A stretch of 64,000 nucleotides of DNA, taken from contig NZ_WVUD01000012.1 of assembly GCF_009856865.1 (NCBI RefSeq), positions 39,649 to 103,648 on the forward strand, in the 5' to 3' direction. The DNA is from Solidesulfovibrio aerotolerans. GTDB taxonomy: Bacteria > Desulfobacterota > Desulfovibrionia > Desulfovibrionales > Desulfovibrionaceae. The notes below the pieces were generated by a model, which worked only from the letters and a program-made list of their open reading frames with translations, did no database searches and was not told the DNA's origin. Below are positions 46,643 to 54,507 of the stretch, in pieces (position 1 is the first letter of the stretch; each line of letters starts with the position of its first letter). A program made the position numbers and the translations under genes.

Positions 46643-46748
46643 ATTTTCTTTGATTTCCTAAAAAATCTCTGTCATGGTCGATTCAGTGTTTATATGAAAT
46701 CGTATATGTTTTTTCGAGGAATGAGTCCACTGCAAGAGGGAGATTTCT

Positions 46749-46772
46749 ATGAGCTTTGACCCGATTGACTAA
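46749..46772 (+). CDS. Seven-residue micro-ORF (M-S-F-D-P-I-D)
   Basis: ATG 46749 follows GAGGGAG at good spacing and stops five bases before a strong terminator stem. A second short frame (12 residues, from ATG 46721) overlaps it. It could be a leader peptide or the coding part of a small regulatory RNA, or chance. Nothing else in 46520-46832 looks coding on this strand. Confidence 0.3.
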   Translation: MSFDPID

Positions 46773-46776
46773 CGGG

Positions 46777-46804
46777 AAAGGGGAGGCTGTCCAGCCTCCC
46801 CTTT
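46777..46804 (+). terminator. Strong terminator after the micro-ORF
   Basis: 12-bp stem AAAGGGGAGGCT/AGCCTCCCCTTT, loop GTCC, then TTC. GC-rich and perfect, standing in AT-rich sequence. It may also stop the RelA/SpoT-TPR transcript coming from the other side. Confidence 0.85.
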
Positions 46805-46832
46805 TTCATTGTTCGCCCCAAATTGTACTGGT

Positions 46833-48560
46833 CTACCCTAGACTCATTATATCTGTGATGTGATTGATCTGAATGGAGAGGCTTGTCAGACTTAGCGTAG
46901 CGTAATTTGTTCCTCGATCACAGTCCGCTGCATATTTTTTGGCCAATTCTTTATACGTTGGTTCACGGCTTTCCATATATGCGCAATAGCAATAGTAGCC
47001 TGCAGTATCGAGAAGGTTGCTTGGAATTTCAATTTTTTTCGCTTTATTCTGATCCATGGCAGCGACAAGATCTTCATATGCGCGTTTTGCATCTTCACGC
47101 GCCGCCTGATAACATTCATTTTTATCGATATCATCTTTAGTGACATCGCCAGAAAACCTCCGCCTCTCCAACTGCCACTTCTCTGTCATAAACCAGCACA
47201 CATTATTGCAATGGTTCGAAAACTCCTCTTGATAGTTTTCAAAATGAAGTTTCTTATCCTTCAAGAGGACTTCAACATCAAAAGTCAATTCGATTGACTT
47301 ATTAATATATTCTTCACCAAGCATCCAATACGTATACGCGAGCTTTCGCTTTATCCACACTAAATTCTGACTAAATACTGACGAGTCACCTTGACTACTC
47401 ATTGCCTTCTTGAGCATTAATTCGCTTCTGTCAAATGATCGAAGCGCCTTCGGAATCGATCCTTTTATAAGAAATATTTCTCCAATTCTAAAATGCAATA
47501 CGTACCGCTCATTGTGATCTGGCAGAAGCTTCTCATACTTGGCTAAAGCTTCATCGTAATTATTATTCATCGACAAAAGCAGCGCTTCTTCCATTTCGAG
47601 CCAATAATTTAGCCGCCTGTCCGTAGTAACTTTTGCCCCAAACAGCCTGTAAATTTCATCTTTTAGAGCATCGAAGCTTTTTTGAGCCTCTTCAAAACTC
47701 AAATCCTCAATGGAGTGTTTATTCTTTACCAAATAACTAAATTTTTTAACATACGCTTCACACAGTCCCGTTACACCGTCAGCCTTCAAAGGCTCCGGAT
47801 AAATTTCATTCTCGTACTGAAAATAGCGCTTAAGGCCACTTTTTTTAATTCCATACTGGTCCTTCGATGTCTCCTTATTATGAATGCTCTTCAAATGACT
47901 CATAAGGATATCACTTGTTTCAATATCCTTCGCCAACAAAGTAAAACTCTTTTTAATATGGGGATGAATCATGCCTCTTTTATACGACAACGCATGCTCG
48001 AGTTCACCCCAGACATCCTGAAGCAATGTTCGCAACTGTATCTCTAGTGGGCACGCATAACCGTTATAATTTCCATGCACGATATAATGGATCGACTTAT
48101 AGCCTGACAGCTTTGTTGCAGGTTTAAAATCATTTTTTTGCTTAAAATACTTCTCAAAAGAGCTTCTAATATCGCTCAAAAACCACTCTTCGTTAAAATT
48201 GTATACTTTAAACTTTATAAGCTCAATATTTGTAGTTGATATTATTTCCAGGATAGCATCGTGAACTTTCACAATGTCTTCTTCAAACAAACACAAAATA
48301 CGCAGCCCAGAAAAGTCTTCGATAGAATCAAGCGACACCCCTCTTCTTTTTGTTTTGAGATATACGCTTTCTGGAGTTTTTATTCTACACTTAGTTGAGT
48401 AGACTGGCACTTCTTTTTCATCTCGAGCCTTAATAATTGCCGACTCAACTTTATTTAGTAATGTTCTCCAATCATCGCAATGGTCCTTACAATACGCTTC
48501 TGCATCATCATAACTTGTACTTGCAACACCCCGGTCCTCTCTTGAAGCATCGCTCTCCAT
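46833..48560 (-). CDS. RelA/SpoT synthetase-domain protein with C-terminal TPR-like region
   Basis: 575 residues, ATG 48560, with GGAGG upstream. Residues about 40-205 match the RelA/SpoT synthetase fold: R-I-K-T-P-E-S-V-Y-L-K, D-F-S-G-L-R-I-L, S-G-Y-K-S-I-H-Y, E-I-Q-L-R-T-L-L-Q-D-V-W-G-E-L-E-H, and A-L-S-Y-K. The synthetase motifs look largely intact; there is no HD hydrolase, TGS or ACT domain. The rest (about 260-575) is helical with TPR-like pairs (N-N-N-Y-D-E-A-L-A-K-Y-E-K-L; G-S-I-P-K-A-L-R-S-F). Codon use is strongly AT-rich, unlike all neighbours, so it was probably acquired. May make (p)ppGpp or modify another target as in toxic small alarmone synthetases; that is inference. Confidence 0.82.
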   Translation of the reverse strand: MESDASREDRGVASTSYDDAEAYCKDHCDDWRTLLNKVESAIIKARDEKEVPVYSTKCRIKTPESVYLKTKRRGVSLDSIEDFSGLRILCLFEEDIVKVHDAILEIISTTNIELIKFKVYNFNEEWFLSDIRSSFEKYFKQKNDFKPATKLSGYKSIHYIVHGNYNGYACPLEIQLRTLLQDVWGELEHALSYKRGMIHPHIKKSFTLLAKDIETSDILMSHLKSIHNKETSKDQYGIKKSGLKRYFQYENEIYPEPLKADGVTGLCEAYVKKFSYLVKNKHSIEDLSFEEAQKSFDALKDEIYRLFGAKVTTDRRLNYWLEMEEALLLSMNNNYDEALAKYEKLLPDHNERYVLHFRIGEIFLIKGSIPKALRSFDRSELMLKKAMSSQGDSSVFSQNLVWIKRKLAYTYWMLGEEYINKSIELTFDVEVLLKDKKLHFENYQEEFSNHCNNVCWFMTEKWQLERRRFSGDVTKDDIDKNECYQAAREDAKRAYEDLVAAMDQNKAKKIEIPSNLLDTAGYYCYCAYMESREPTYKELAKKYAADCDRGTNYATLSLTSLSIQINHITDIMSLG

Positions 48561-48668
48561 GAGATCCTCCGCCTAGACGGCCTAGATTTTTTTCATTACC
48601 TGTGCGCGGGAGAATTATTAAAACTCACCGCGTCGACACATTCATACATATAGAATTATATATTGTCA

Positions 48669-49853
48669 ATGCATAATCACATCCCCATTCCCACCATCCT
48701 CCACCTCGACATGGACGCGTTTTTTGCCTCCGTCGAACAACACGACGACCCCGCCCTCAAAGGGCTGCCCGTCATCATCGGGCATGACCATCGCGGTGTC
48801 GTCTCCGCTGCTTCCTACGAGGCCCGCGCCTTTGGTGTGCGCTCGGCCATGCCCGTGTCCGAAGCGCGCCGGCGCTGCCCGCAAGGCGTCTTTTTGCCTG
48901 GCAACCGCCGCCGCTACAGTGAAGTCTCCCGGGTCGTCATGCACACCCTGGGACAGTTCTCGCCGCTTGTTGAACCCGCCTCCATCGACGAGGCTTATGT
49001 TGATATCACCGGCACGCAAACGCTTTTCGGCCCGGTCGAAACTCTGGCCCGGAGCATCAAGGACGCCGTGCGCGCCGCCACGGGCCTGGCCTGCTCTGTC
49101 GGCGTGGCTCCGGTCAAATTTATCGCCAAAATCGCCTCGGACTATGACAAACCCGACGGCCTGACCATTGTCACGCCCGAAAACGCCCTGGATTTCCTCG
49201 CCCCCCTGCCCGTTGGCAAAATCCCCGGGGTCGGCAAACGTGCCGAAGCGATCCTTGGCCGCCTGGGCATCCGTACCATCGCCGACCTGCGCCGCCACAC
49301 CCCGGAATTCCTGGCCCGGCACTGCGGTTCCTACGGCCCGGCGCTCTACGAAAAAGCCCACGCCAGAGGCAACGCCACCCTGGTCACCGACCGCGAAGCC
49401 AAATCCGTCAGCGCCGAAAACACCTTCCACACCGATACCGCCGACCGGCACATCCTCGCCGCCTGGCTTCTGCGCCAGGCCGAACGCATCGGGCGCGAAC
49501 TGCGCCAGGAAAATCTGCGCGGCCGCACTATCACCATCAAACTCAAATTCAATACCTTCAAACAAATCACCCGCAGCCGCACCCTGCCCCGGGCCACCGA
49601 TTCCGACGCCGCCATTTTTGAGACCGCCCGGGAACTGCTCGACGCCGAACCGCTCCCCAGCCCCCTGCGCCTGATCGGCGTCGGCGTCTCCCATTTTGGC
49701 GACCCGCCGCGACAACTTTCGCTGTTGCCCGACCCGGTCCAGACCGAACACCAACACAACGGCAAAATCGACGCCGCCCTCGACACCATCCGCGACAAAT
49801 TCGGCCGCCAGGCCATCATCCGCGGCCGGTTGTTTGAAAATGAGAAAAAGTGA
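48669..49853 (+). CDS. dinB: DNA polymerase IV (Y family)
   Basis: 394 residues from ATG 48669. Catalytic carboxylates in H-L-D-M-D-A-F-F-A-S-V-E and S-I-D-E-A-Y-V-D-I; Y-E-A-R-A-F-G-V and the helix-hairpin-helix I-P-G-V-G-K-R are present. Little-finger domain from about 240 onwards. Translesion polymerase, error-prone. The upstream sequence is AT-rich with no convincing Shine-Dalgarno. Divergent from the RelA/SpoT-TPR gene. I could not identify a LexA box. Confidence 0.94.
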   Translation: MHNHIPIPTILHLDMDAFFASVEQHDDPALKGLPVIIGHDHRGVVSAASYEARAFGVRSAMPVSEARRRCPQGVFLPGNRRRYSEVSRVVMHTLGQFSPLVEPASIDEAYVDITGTQTLFGPVETLARSIKDAVRAATGLACSVGVAPVKFIAKIASDYDKPDGLTIVTPENALDFLAPLPVGKIPGVGKRAEAILGRLGIRTIADLRRHTPEFLARHCGSYGPALYEKAHARGNATLVTDREAKSVSAENTFHTDTADRHILAAWLLRQAERIGRELRQENLRGRTITIKLKFNTFKQITRSRTLPRATDSDAAIFETARELLDAEPLPSPLRLIGVGVSHFGDPPRQLSLLPDPVQTEHQHNGKIDAALDTIRDKFGRQAIIRGRLFENEKK

Positions 49854-49875
49854 GGGGAATTTACGGAAAAGAGTG

Positions 49876-49945
49876 CCTCCGGCGGCCGGGGGGGATAATC
49901 CCCCCCGGACCCCCTTGATAGGAGAAGTAGGGAAGGGGGTTATCG
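49876..49945. repeat. Half unit of the hairpin repeat (copy 7)
   Basis: CCTCCGGCGGCC (49876-49887), the GGGGGGG-ATAAT-CCCCCCC stem and CCCCCTTGATAGGAGAAGT. No inverted partner follows. 22 bp past the dinB stop. Confidence 0.85.
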
Positions 49946-50058
49946 GCGCTGGTGGGGACTGTGGTCGGCTGTGGACTGGGACAGCCGAAGAGGACACTTG
50001 ACGGGATACCACCGGTGCTGCTGCTCCCAGCCCCAAAGAGGGGGAATGGGGACGGCAG

Positions 50059-50083
50059 CCCGGAGAGGCGATGCCTCTCCGGG
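50059..50083 (-). terminator. Hairpin after the Cys-rich protein gene
   Basis: 11-bp stem CCCGGAGAGGC/GCCTCTCCGGG with loop GAT, 25 bp past the stop of the minus-strand gene. No T run. Confidence 0.55.
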
Positions 50084-50108
50084 CGCACGAGCGTGGGACG
50101 CTGCGGGT

Positions 50109-50525
50109 CTACCGGCCGCCGGTGCCGCAGCCGGAACGCACCGACTGGCAGTAGGCGACGCAGGCCTTGTCGCCGCGGCACTTGGCAACGCAGGCCTGGT
50201 GCTGCTGGGCGCATTGCTGCGGCGTTTCAGGGGCGGGGTTGCCGAGCGTGGCGAGCATCTGCTGGGTCACCTGGATCGTGGGCAGATTGGGGGCCACAAC
50301 CACGCCGTTTTGAATCTGCATGACCGCGCCGCAGGTCAGGTAGCACTGGGGAGCCACGGCGTTACAGACCACACTGGGGTCGTGATTGGACCCGTTGGGC
50401 ATGACAATGGCGGCCACAGGCATGCCATCGGGCTTGACACAGTAGAGCTGGGTTTGGGCGCTAGCGACGGCGGCAGTGGCGAGCAGCAGGCCCAGGACGA
50501 AAAACGTGATGCACAGACGTTTCAT
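50109..50525 (-). CDS. Secreted cysteine-rich protein
   Basis: 138 residues, ATG 50525, with AGGAGGG upstream. Clear signal peptide (K-R-L then a hydrophobic core, cleavage near A-S-A-Q at about 24). The mature part has ten cysteines, several in a C-terminal C-x6-C-x3-C-x5-C-x3-C-type cluster (Q-Q-C-A-Q-Q-H-Q-A-C-V-A-K-C). Spacing suggests disulfides rather than haem (no C-x-x-C-H). No family recognised. Confidence 0.75.
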   Translation of the reverse strand: MKRLCITFFVLGLLLATAAVASAQTQLYCVKPDGMPVAAIVMPNGSNHDPSVVCNAVAPQCYLTCGAVMQIQNGVVVAPNLPTIQVTQQMLATLGNPAPETPQQCAQQHQACVAKCRGDKACVAYCQSVRSGCGTGGR

Positions 50526-50662
50526 ACGGGGTTCCCTCCTTGCGGAAACGGTTTTCCGCTATCCTGGGTGTTACAACAAATCCTGGTCGTTGTCATGATT
50601 TTCAGGTAGAGAAAACCGGTTGCCGGACGGAATTGAAACCGCTTGAAATTGGGATGTCCCCG

Positions 50663-50718
50663 TTGACTTTTCTCGAGGGACCGTGCTAGGCCTTCGCGAC
50701 TTGTGAACTTGTGCACGA
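50663..50718 (+). promoter_or_regulatory. Promoter and Rex-like operator of the atp-rex operon
   Basis: A -35 hexamer TTGACT (50663-50668) with a weak -10 near 50685 is followed by TTGTGAA-CTTG-TGCACGA (50701-50718). The known Rex site is TTGTGAA-N4-TTCACAA: the first half is perfect and the second matches five of seven. Placement just downstream of the promoter fits repression by Rex, whose gene ends this operon. Confidence 0.6.
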
Positions 50719-50776
50719 GCGCCGGCCCTTGGGGGCCGTGGAGCCCGACGCCTTTCCCAAGGCAGGAGCCCTGACC

Positions 50777-51049
50777 ATGCTTGGCAAGTTGATCAAGGAC
50801 AGAACCGTTCGCGAAGCCATTGCTTCGGCTTCAGTGATCGGGCTCAATCTGGTTTCAGCCACCTTTGTGGGCCTGCTCATGGGCTGGTGGTTGGACCGCT
50901 GGCTTGATACCAAGCCCTGGCTTCTGCTGACGTTTTTGATTTTGGGCATTGCCGCAGGTTTTAAAAACGTGGTGGTTGAGGTCAAGAGAATCCAAAAGGC
51001 TGACGCCGAGGAACACGAAGAACATGGCGACACTGATGCGAAACCTTAA
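50777..51049 (+). CDS. AtpI/AtpZ-like ATP synthase accessory protein
   Basis: 90 residues from ATG 50777, with AGGAG at good spacing (a GTG start 22 codons earlier is less likely). Two membrane segments (about 20-42 and 48-68), G-W-W-L-D-R-W-L in between, and an acidic tail E-E-H-E-E-H-G. This is the small AtpI/AtpZ family that helps assemble the c ring or carries Mg2+. Overlaps the next gene by 26 bp. Confidence 0.8.
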   Translation: MLGKLIKDRTVREAIASASVIGLNLVSATFVGLLMGWWLDRWLDTKPWLLLTFLILGIAAGFKNVVVEVKRIQKADAEEHEEHGDTDAKP

Positions 51050-51485
51050 GGACGGACTGGAGCGGTGGCTGTTTCGCCGTGGCTACGTCCACCCCGAGGT
51101 GCGCGAACTGGTGCGCAACCAGGTGGTGCTCACGGCCCTGGTCTGTGCCGCCTGTCTGCCGTTTTCCGCTGTTTCCACGGCCGCCTGGTCCCTGGCTGCG
51201 GGCACGCTCATTATCAGTTTGAACTTTTGCTCGCTGGCCAAATTCGGCCAGCAGATTACGGGATATGGGAACAAGCGCGAGGCCATCGCGGCGGTGCTGG
51301 TCCGGTTTTATTTTCGGCTGGCGCTGACTGGTTTCGTGCTCTTTGGTTTGATTGTCTGGTTCGGGGCTTCGCCGTTGCCGCTTTTGGCCGGCATTACGAC
51401 GGTGGTGGTTAACTTCCTCGTCTGGGGCGTCGCGCGCCATGCCGGCTCCAAGACGCACCAAACGCTTACGGGAAAGGAGGCATAG
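51024..51485 (+). CDS. ATP synthase subunit I
   Basis: 153 residues from ATG 51024. Four hydrophobic segments; ATP synthase I (PF03899-type) fold, larger than the preceding AtpI/AtpZ-like protein. Likely assists assembly of the membrane sector. Ends three bases before atpB, so translationally linked. Confidence 0.78.
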   Translation: MATLMRNLKDGLERWLFRRGYVHPEVRELVRNQVVLTALVCAACLPFSAVSTAAWSLAAGTLIISLNFCSLAKFGQQITGYGNKREAIAAVLVRFYFRLALTGFVLFGLIVWFGASPLPLLAGITTVVVNFLVWGVARHAGSKTHQTLTGKEA

Positions 51486-51488
51486 GAC

Positions 51489-52205
51489 ATGGCTGGTGGG
51501 TTGCCGCATCCGATTCTGCTCGTCGACGAGGTCGCGAAGAACGTTGGGCTGTATAAGCTCAACGACGTCTTCCACGCCCAGGTCATCGACACCAACGTCA
51601 TTTACGCCTGGTTTGCCATGGGCCTGCTCATCATTTTGGGCATGCTGGCCACCCGCAAGCTCGCCATGGTGCCGAGCGGGTTGCAGAACTTTTTCGAAGT
51701 CGTCGTCGGCGGACTCGAGTCCTTCGTCGTCGAAAACATCGGCGAAAAGGGACGCAAGGTTTTTCCGTTCCTGTGCGCCCTGTTCCTGTTCATCATCACC
51801 GGCAACCTGATCGGTCTGGTTCCCGGCCTCGATTCCCCGACCAACAACGTGAACACCAACGCCGCCATGGCCTTGACCGTGTTCGCCTACTACAACTTCT
51901 GGGGCATCCGCATGTGGGGTGCCGGCTACATCAAGCACTTCATGGGACCGTTCTGGTGGCTGGTGCCACTCATGCTGCCCATCGAAATCATTTCGCACCT
52001 GGCCCGTCCGCTGTCGCTCACCCTGCGTCTGTTCGGCAACGTGCGCGGTGAGGAAATCGTCCTGGTGCTCCTGTTCGCCCTGGCTCCGGTGGTCGGCACC
52101 TTCCCGATGTACTTCCTGTTCTCGCTGGCCGACTGCATCCAGGCTTTCGTGTTCTTCATGCTGGCCATGATCTACCTCAAGGGCTCGCTGGAACACGCGC
52201 ACTAG
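51489..52205 (+). CDS. atpB: ATP synthase F0 subunit a
   Basis: 238 residues. Five to six membrane segments. The essential Arg is in S-L-T-L-R-L-F-G-N-V. G-N-L-I-G-L-V-P-G and the C-terminal F-M-L-A-M-I-Y-L are also typical. Forms the two ion half-channels facing the c ring. The b, delta and F1 genes are not here, a split arrangement known in Desulfovibrio. Confidence 0.95.
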   Translation: MAGGLPHPILLVDEVAKNVGLYKLNDVFHAQVIDTNVIYAWFAMGLLIILGMLATRKLAMVPSGLQNFFEVVVGGLESFVVENIGEKGRKVFPFLCALFLFIITGNLIGLVPGLDSPTNNVNTNAAMALTVFAYYNFWGIRMWGAGYIKHFMGPFWWLVPLMLPIEIISHLARPLSLTLRLFGNVRGEEIVLVLLFALAPVVGTFPMYFLFSLADCIQAFVFFMLAMIYLKGSLEHAH

Positions 52206-52228
52206 AATTCGGGGGAAATGGTCCTTAG

Positions 52229-52603
<375 letters not shown>

Positions 52604-52618
52604 TGACGGTTTGACCCG

Positions 52619-52647
52619 AAAGGAGGCCGGCAGCCCCGGCCTCCTTT
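52619..52647 (+). terminator. Terminator after atpE
   Basis: 12-bp stem AAAGGAGGCCGG/CCGGCCTCCTTT, loop CAGCC, then six more T. Strong rho-independent form. rex starts 42 bp later, so rex is either read through or has its own promoter. Confidence 0.88.
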
Positions 52648-52688
52648 TTTTTTCCATAAACCCTGCACGCACCAAAGGATGCCGCGCC

Positions 52689-53363
52689 TTGAAAAGCGAA
52701 CACATCCCCAAGGCCACGATTAAGCGCCTGGCCATGTACGTGCAAGTGCTCGAAACGCTCAAGCGCGAAGGCTCGCAAGTCGTCTCCTCGGAACTCCTTG
52801 CCCGTACATGCTCTGTCAATCCCTCCCAGATCCGTAAAGATCTGGCCTATTTCGGTGAATTCGGCGTGCGTGGCGTGGGCTACCATGTCCAGGATCTCAT
52901 CTACTCCATCAAACATTCCCTCGGCGTTGACCGGGTCTGGAAATGCGCCCTGGTCGGCGTTGGCAACCTGGGCAAAGCCTTGCTGCGGCATCAGGATTTC
53001 AAGTTTCGCGGCTTTGACATCGTCGGCGCATTCGACTGCGATCCGTTTAAAATCGGTGAGGAAATTTCCGGTCTGGAAGTGGTCTGCACCCGTCGGCTCA
53101 AAGACGCGGTCAAAGAACTGGGCATCGAGATCGGGCTGATTACCACGCCGGTCAACCGGGCCCAGCGGGCGGCCAATTTCCTGATTGAAGCCGGTGTCAA
53201 AGGGATTATCAACTATTCTCCGGCCATGCTCACCGTGCCGGCCGATATCTACGTCGAATACGTTGATTTTTTCCACCATTTCTATTCGGTGGCCTTCTCC
53301 ATCACCCTCGACCGGCATCAGGAGCGACTTGGCTCAAACGACGAGGCCGACGAAGACGACTAA
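52689..53363 (+). CDS. rex: Redox-sensing transcriptional repressor Rex
   Basis: 224 residues from TTG 52689, with AAAGGA upstream. N-terminal winged helix (I-P-K-A-T-I-K-R-L, S-S-E-L-L-A, V-N-P-S-Q-I-R-K-D-L-A-Y-F-G-E-F-G) and a Rossmann NAD(H) domain with G-V-G-N-L-G-K-A-L. Binds DNA when NADH is low and releases it when NADH rises. Follows the ATP synthase genes, whose promoter has a Rex-like site; the acidic tail (N-D-E-A-D-E-D-D) is unusual but short. Confidence 0.95.
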   Translation: MKSEHIPKATIKRLAMYVQVLETLKREGSQVVSSELLARTCSVNPSQIRKDLAYFGEFGVRGVGYHVQDLIYSIKHSLGVDRVWKCALVGVGNLGKALLRHQDFKFRGFDIVGAFDCDPFKIGEEISGLEVVCTRRLKDAVKELGIEIGLITTPVNRAQRAANFLIEAGVKGIINYSPAMLTVPADIYVEYVDFFHHFYSVAFSITLDRHQERLGSNDEADEDD

Positions 53364-53469
53364 GCCCGGTCGCATCCGAGGCGGCAGTCCTGGTTCCCGG
53401 CCACGGCCGGTTTTTTTGTTCCAAGCCGAGCACCTGCCCCGCCCGCCCGCACGCAGCACCACACACACC

Positions 53470-54189
53470 ATGCAGCAGTCCCAGTCGCCGCCGCCCGCTC
53501 GCGGCACACTTTGGAACAAAGCCCTGTCCCAGACCCTGCCCATTACTCTTGGCTATGTGCCGGTGGGCATGGCCTACGGTGTGCTGGCCGGCAAGGCCGG
53601 GTTGTCGGCGGTCAATGTGCTGCTCATGTCCGTCCTGGTCTATGCCGGTTCGGCCCAGCTGGTGGCCGTTGGCCTGTTTGCCGCCGGCGCTTCGGGCGCG
53701 GCCATCGTGGCCACGACCGTGGCCGTCAATCTGCGCCATGTGCTGTTTTCAGCGGCCATGGCCCCGCTGCTGTCGGGCTGGCGCAAGCGGGAACTGGCGG
53801 CGTTTGCCTTTGAACTGACGGATGAGAGCTTTGCCCTGCACGCAGCCCGGTTTGGCCGGGGCGACCGGGGCAAAGAGCTGACCCTCTCTATCAATGTCCT
53901 GGCCCAGGCTTCCTGGGTGGCCGGAACGGCCCTTGGCGTGGCTCTTGGCGACGTCTTGGGCGACGGCCGGGCTTTTGCCTTGGATTTTGCTTTGCCGGGT
54001 ATGTTTCTGGCTTTGCTTGCCGGACAGGTGGGCAGCCGGTCACAGGTGGCGGCGGCTGTGGTCGGGGCGGGCTTGTCATTGGCCGCGTGCGGGCTTGGCA
54101 TCACCGGCTTTGGCGCGCTGGCGGCCGGGTTGGCCGGCGCCGGCTGTGGTCTTGGAGTGGAAAAATGGATGACGCGACGACATTTGTAA
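53470..54189 (+). CDS. azlC: Branched-chain amino-acid exporter large subunit
   Basis: 239 residues, ATG 53470 (weak ribosome site). AzlC/YgaZ family: I-T-L-G-Y-V-P-V-G-M-A-Y-G-V-L-A, Y-A-G-S-A-Q, N-L-R-H-V-L-F-S-A. Six or more membrane segments. Works with AzlD, whose gene overlaps by 25 bp. Exports leucine, valine or similar amino acids. Confidence 0.9.
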   Translation: MQQSQSPPPARGTLWNKALSQTLPITLGYVPVGMAYGVLAGKAGLSAVNVLLMSVLVYAGSAQLVAVGLFAAGASGAAIVATTVAVNLRHVLFSAAMAPLLSGWRKRELAAFAFELTDESFALHAARFGRGDRGKELTLSINVLAQASWVAGTALGVALGDVLGDGRAFALDFALPGMFLALLAGQVGSRSQVAAAVVGAGLSLAACGLGITGFGALAAGLAGAGCGLGVEKWMTRRHL

Positions 54190-54494
54190 CCATTGCCGGC
54201 ATGGCTGCGGTGACCTACGCCACCCGCTCGGGACCGCTGCTTTTTCTGGCCGGGCGCACCCTGGCACCCTCAGCCATCCGCTTTCTGGCCCACGTGCCGG
54301 CGGCGGTCCTGGCCGCCCTGGCAGCACCGGCCCTGCTGCGCCCGCAAGGCCAGTTTGACATGAGCCTGGACAATGCCATCCTCTGGGCCGGCTTGGCCGC
54401 CTTTGCCCTGGCCCTGCGCACCAAGGGCTTTTTCGGTCCGGTGGCTCTTGGCATGGGTCTTGTGGCCGCGGTTCGCTTCTTGTCCGGGGCGTAA
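54165..54494 (+). CDS. azlD: Branched-chain amino-acid exporter small subunit
   Basis: 109 residues from ATG 54165, with GGAG upstream. AzlD/YgaH family: T-Y-A-T-R-S-G-P-L near the N-terminus, four membrane segments. Overlaps azlC, as usual for this pair. Confidence 0.9.
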   Translation: MDDATTFVTIAGMAAVTYATRSGPLLFLAGRTLAPSAIRFLAHVPAAVLAALAAPALLRPQGQFDMSLDNAILWAGLAAFALALRTKGFFGPVALGMGLVAAVRFLSGA

Positions 54495-54507
54495 CCGATC
54501 CGGGCTG

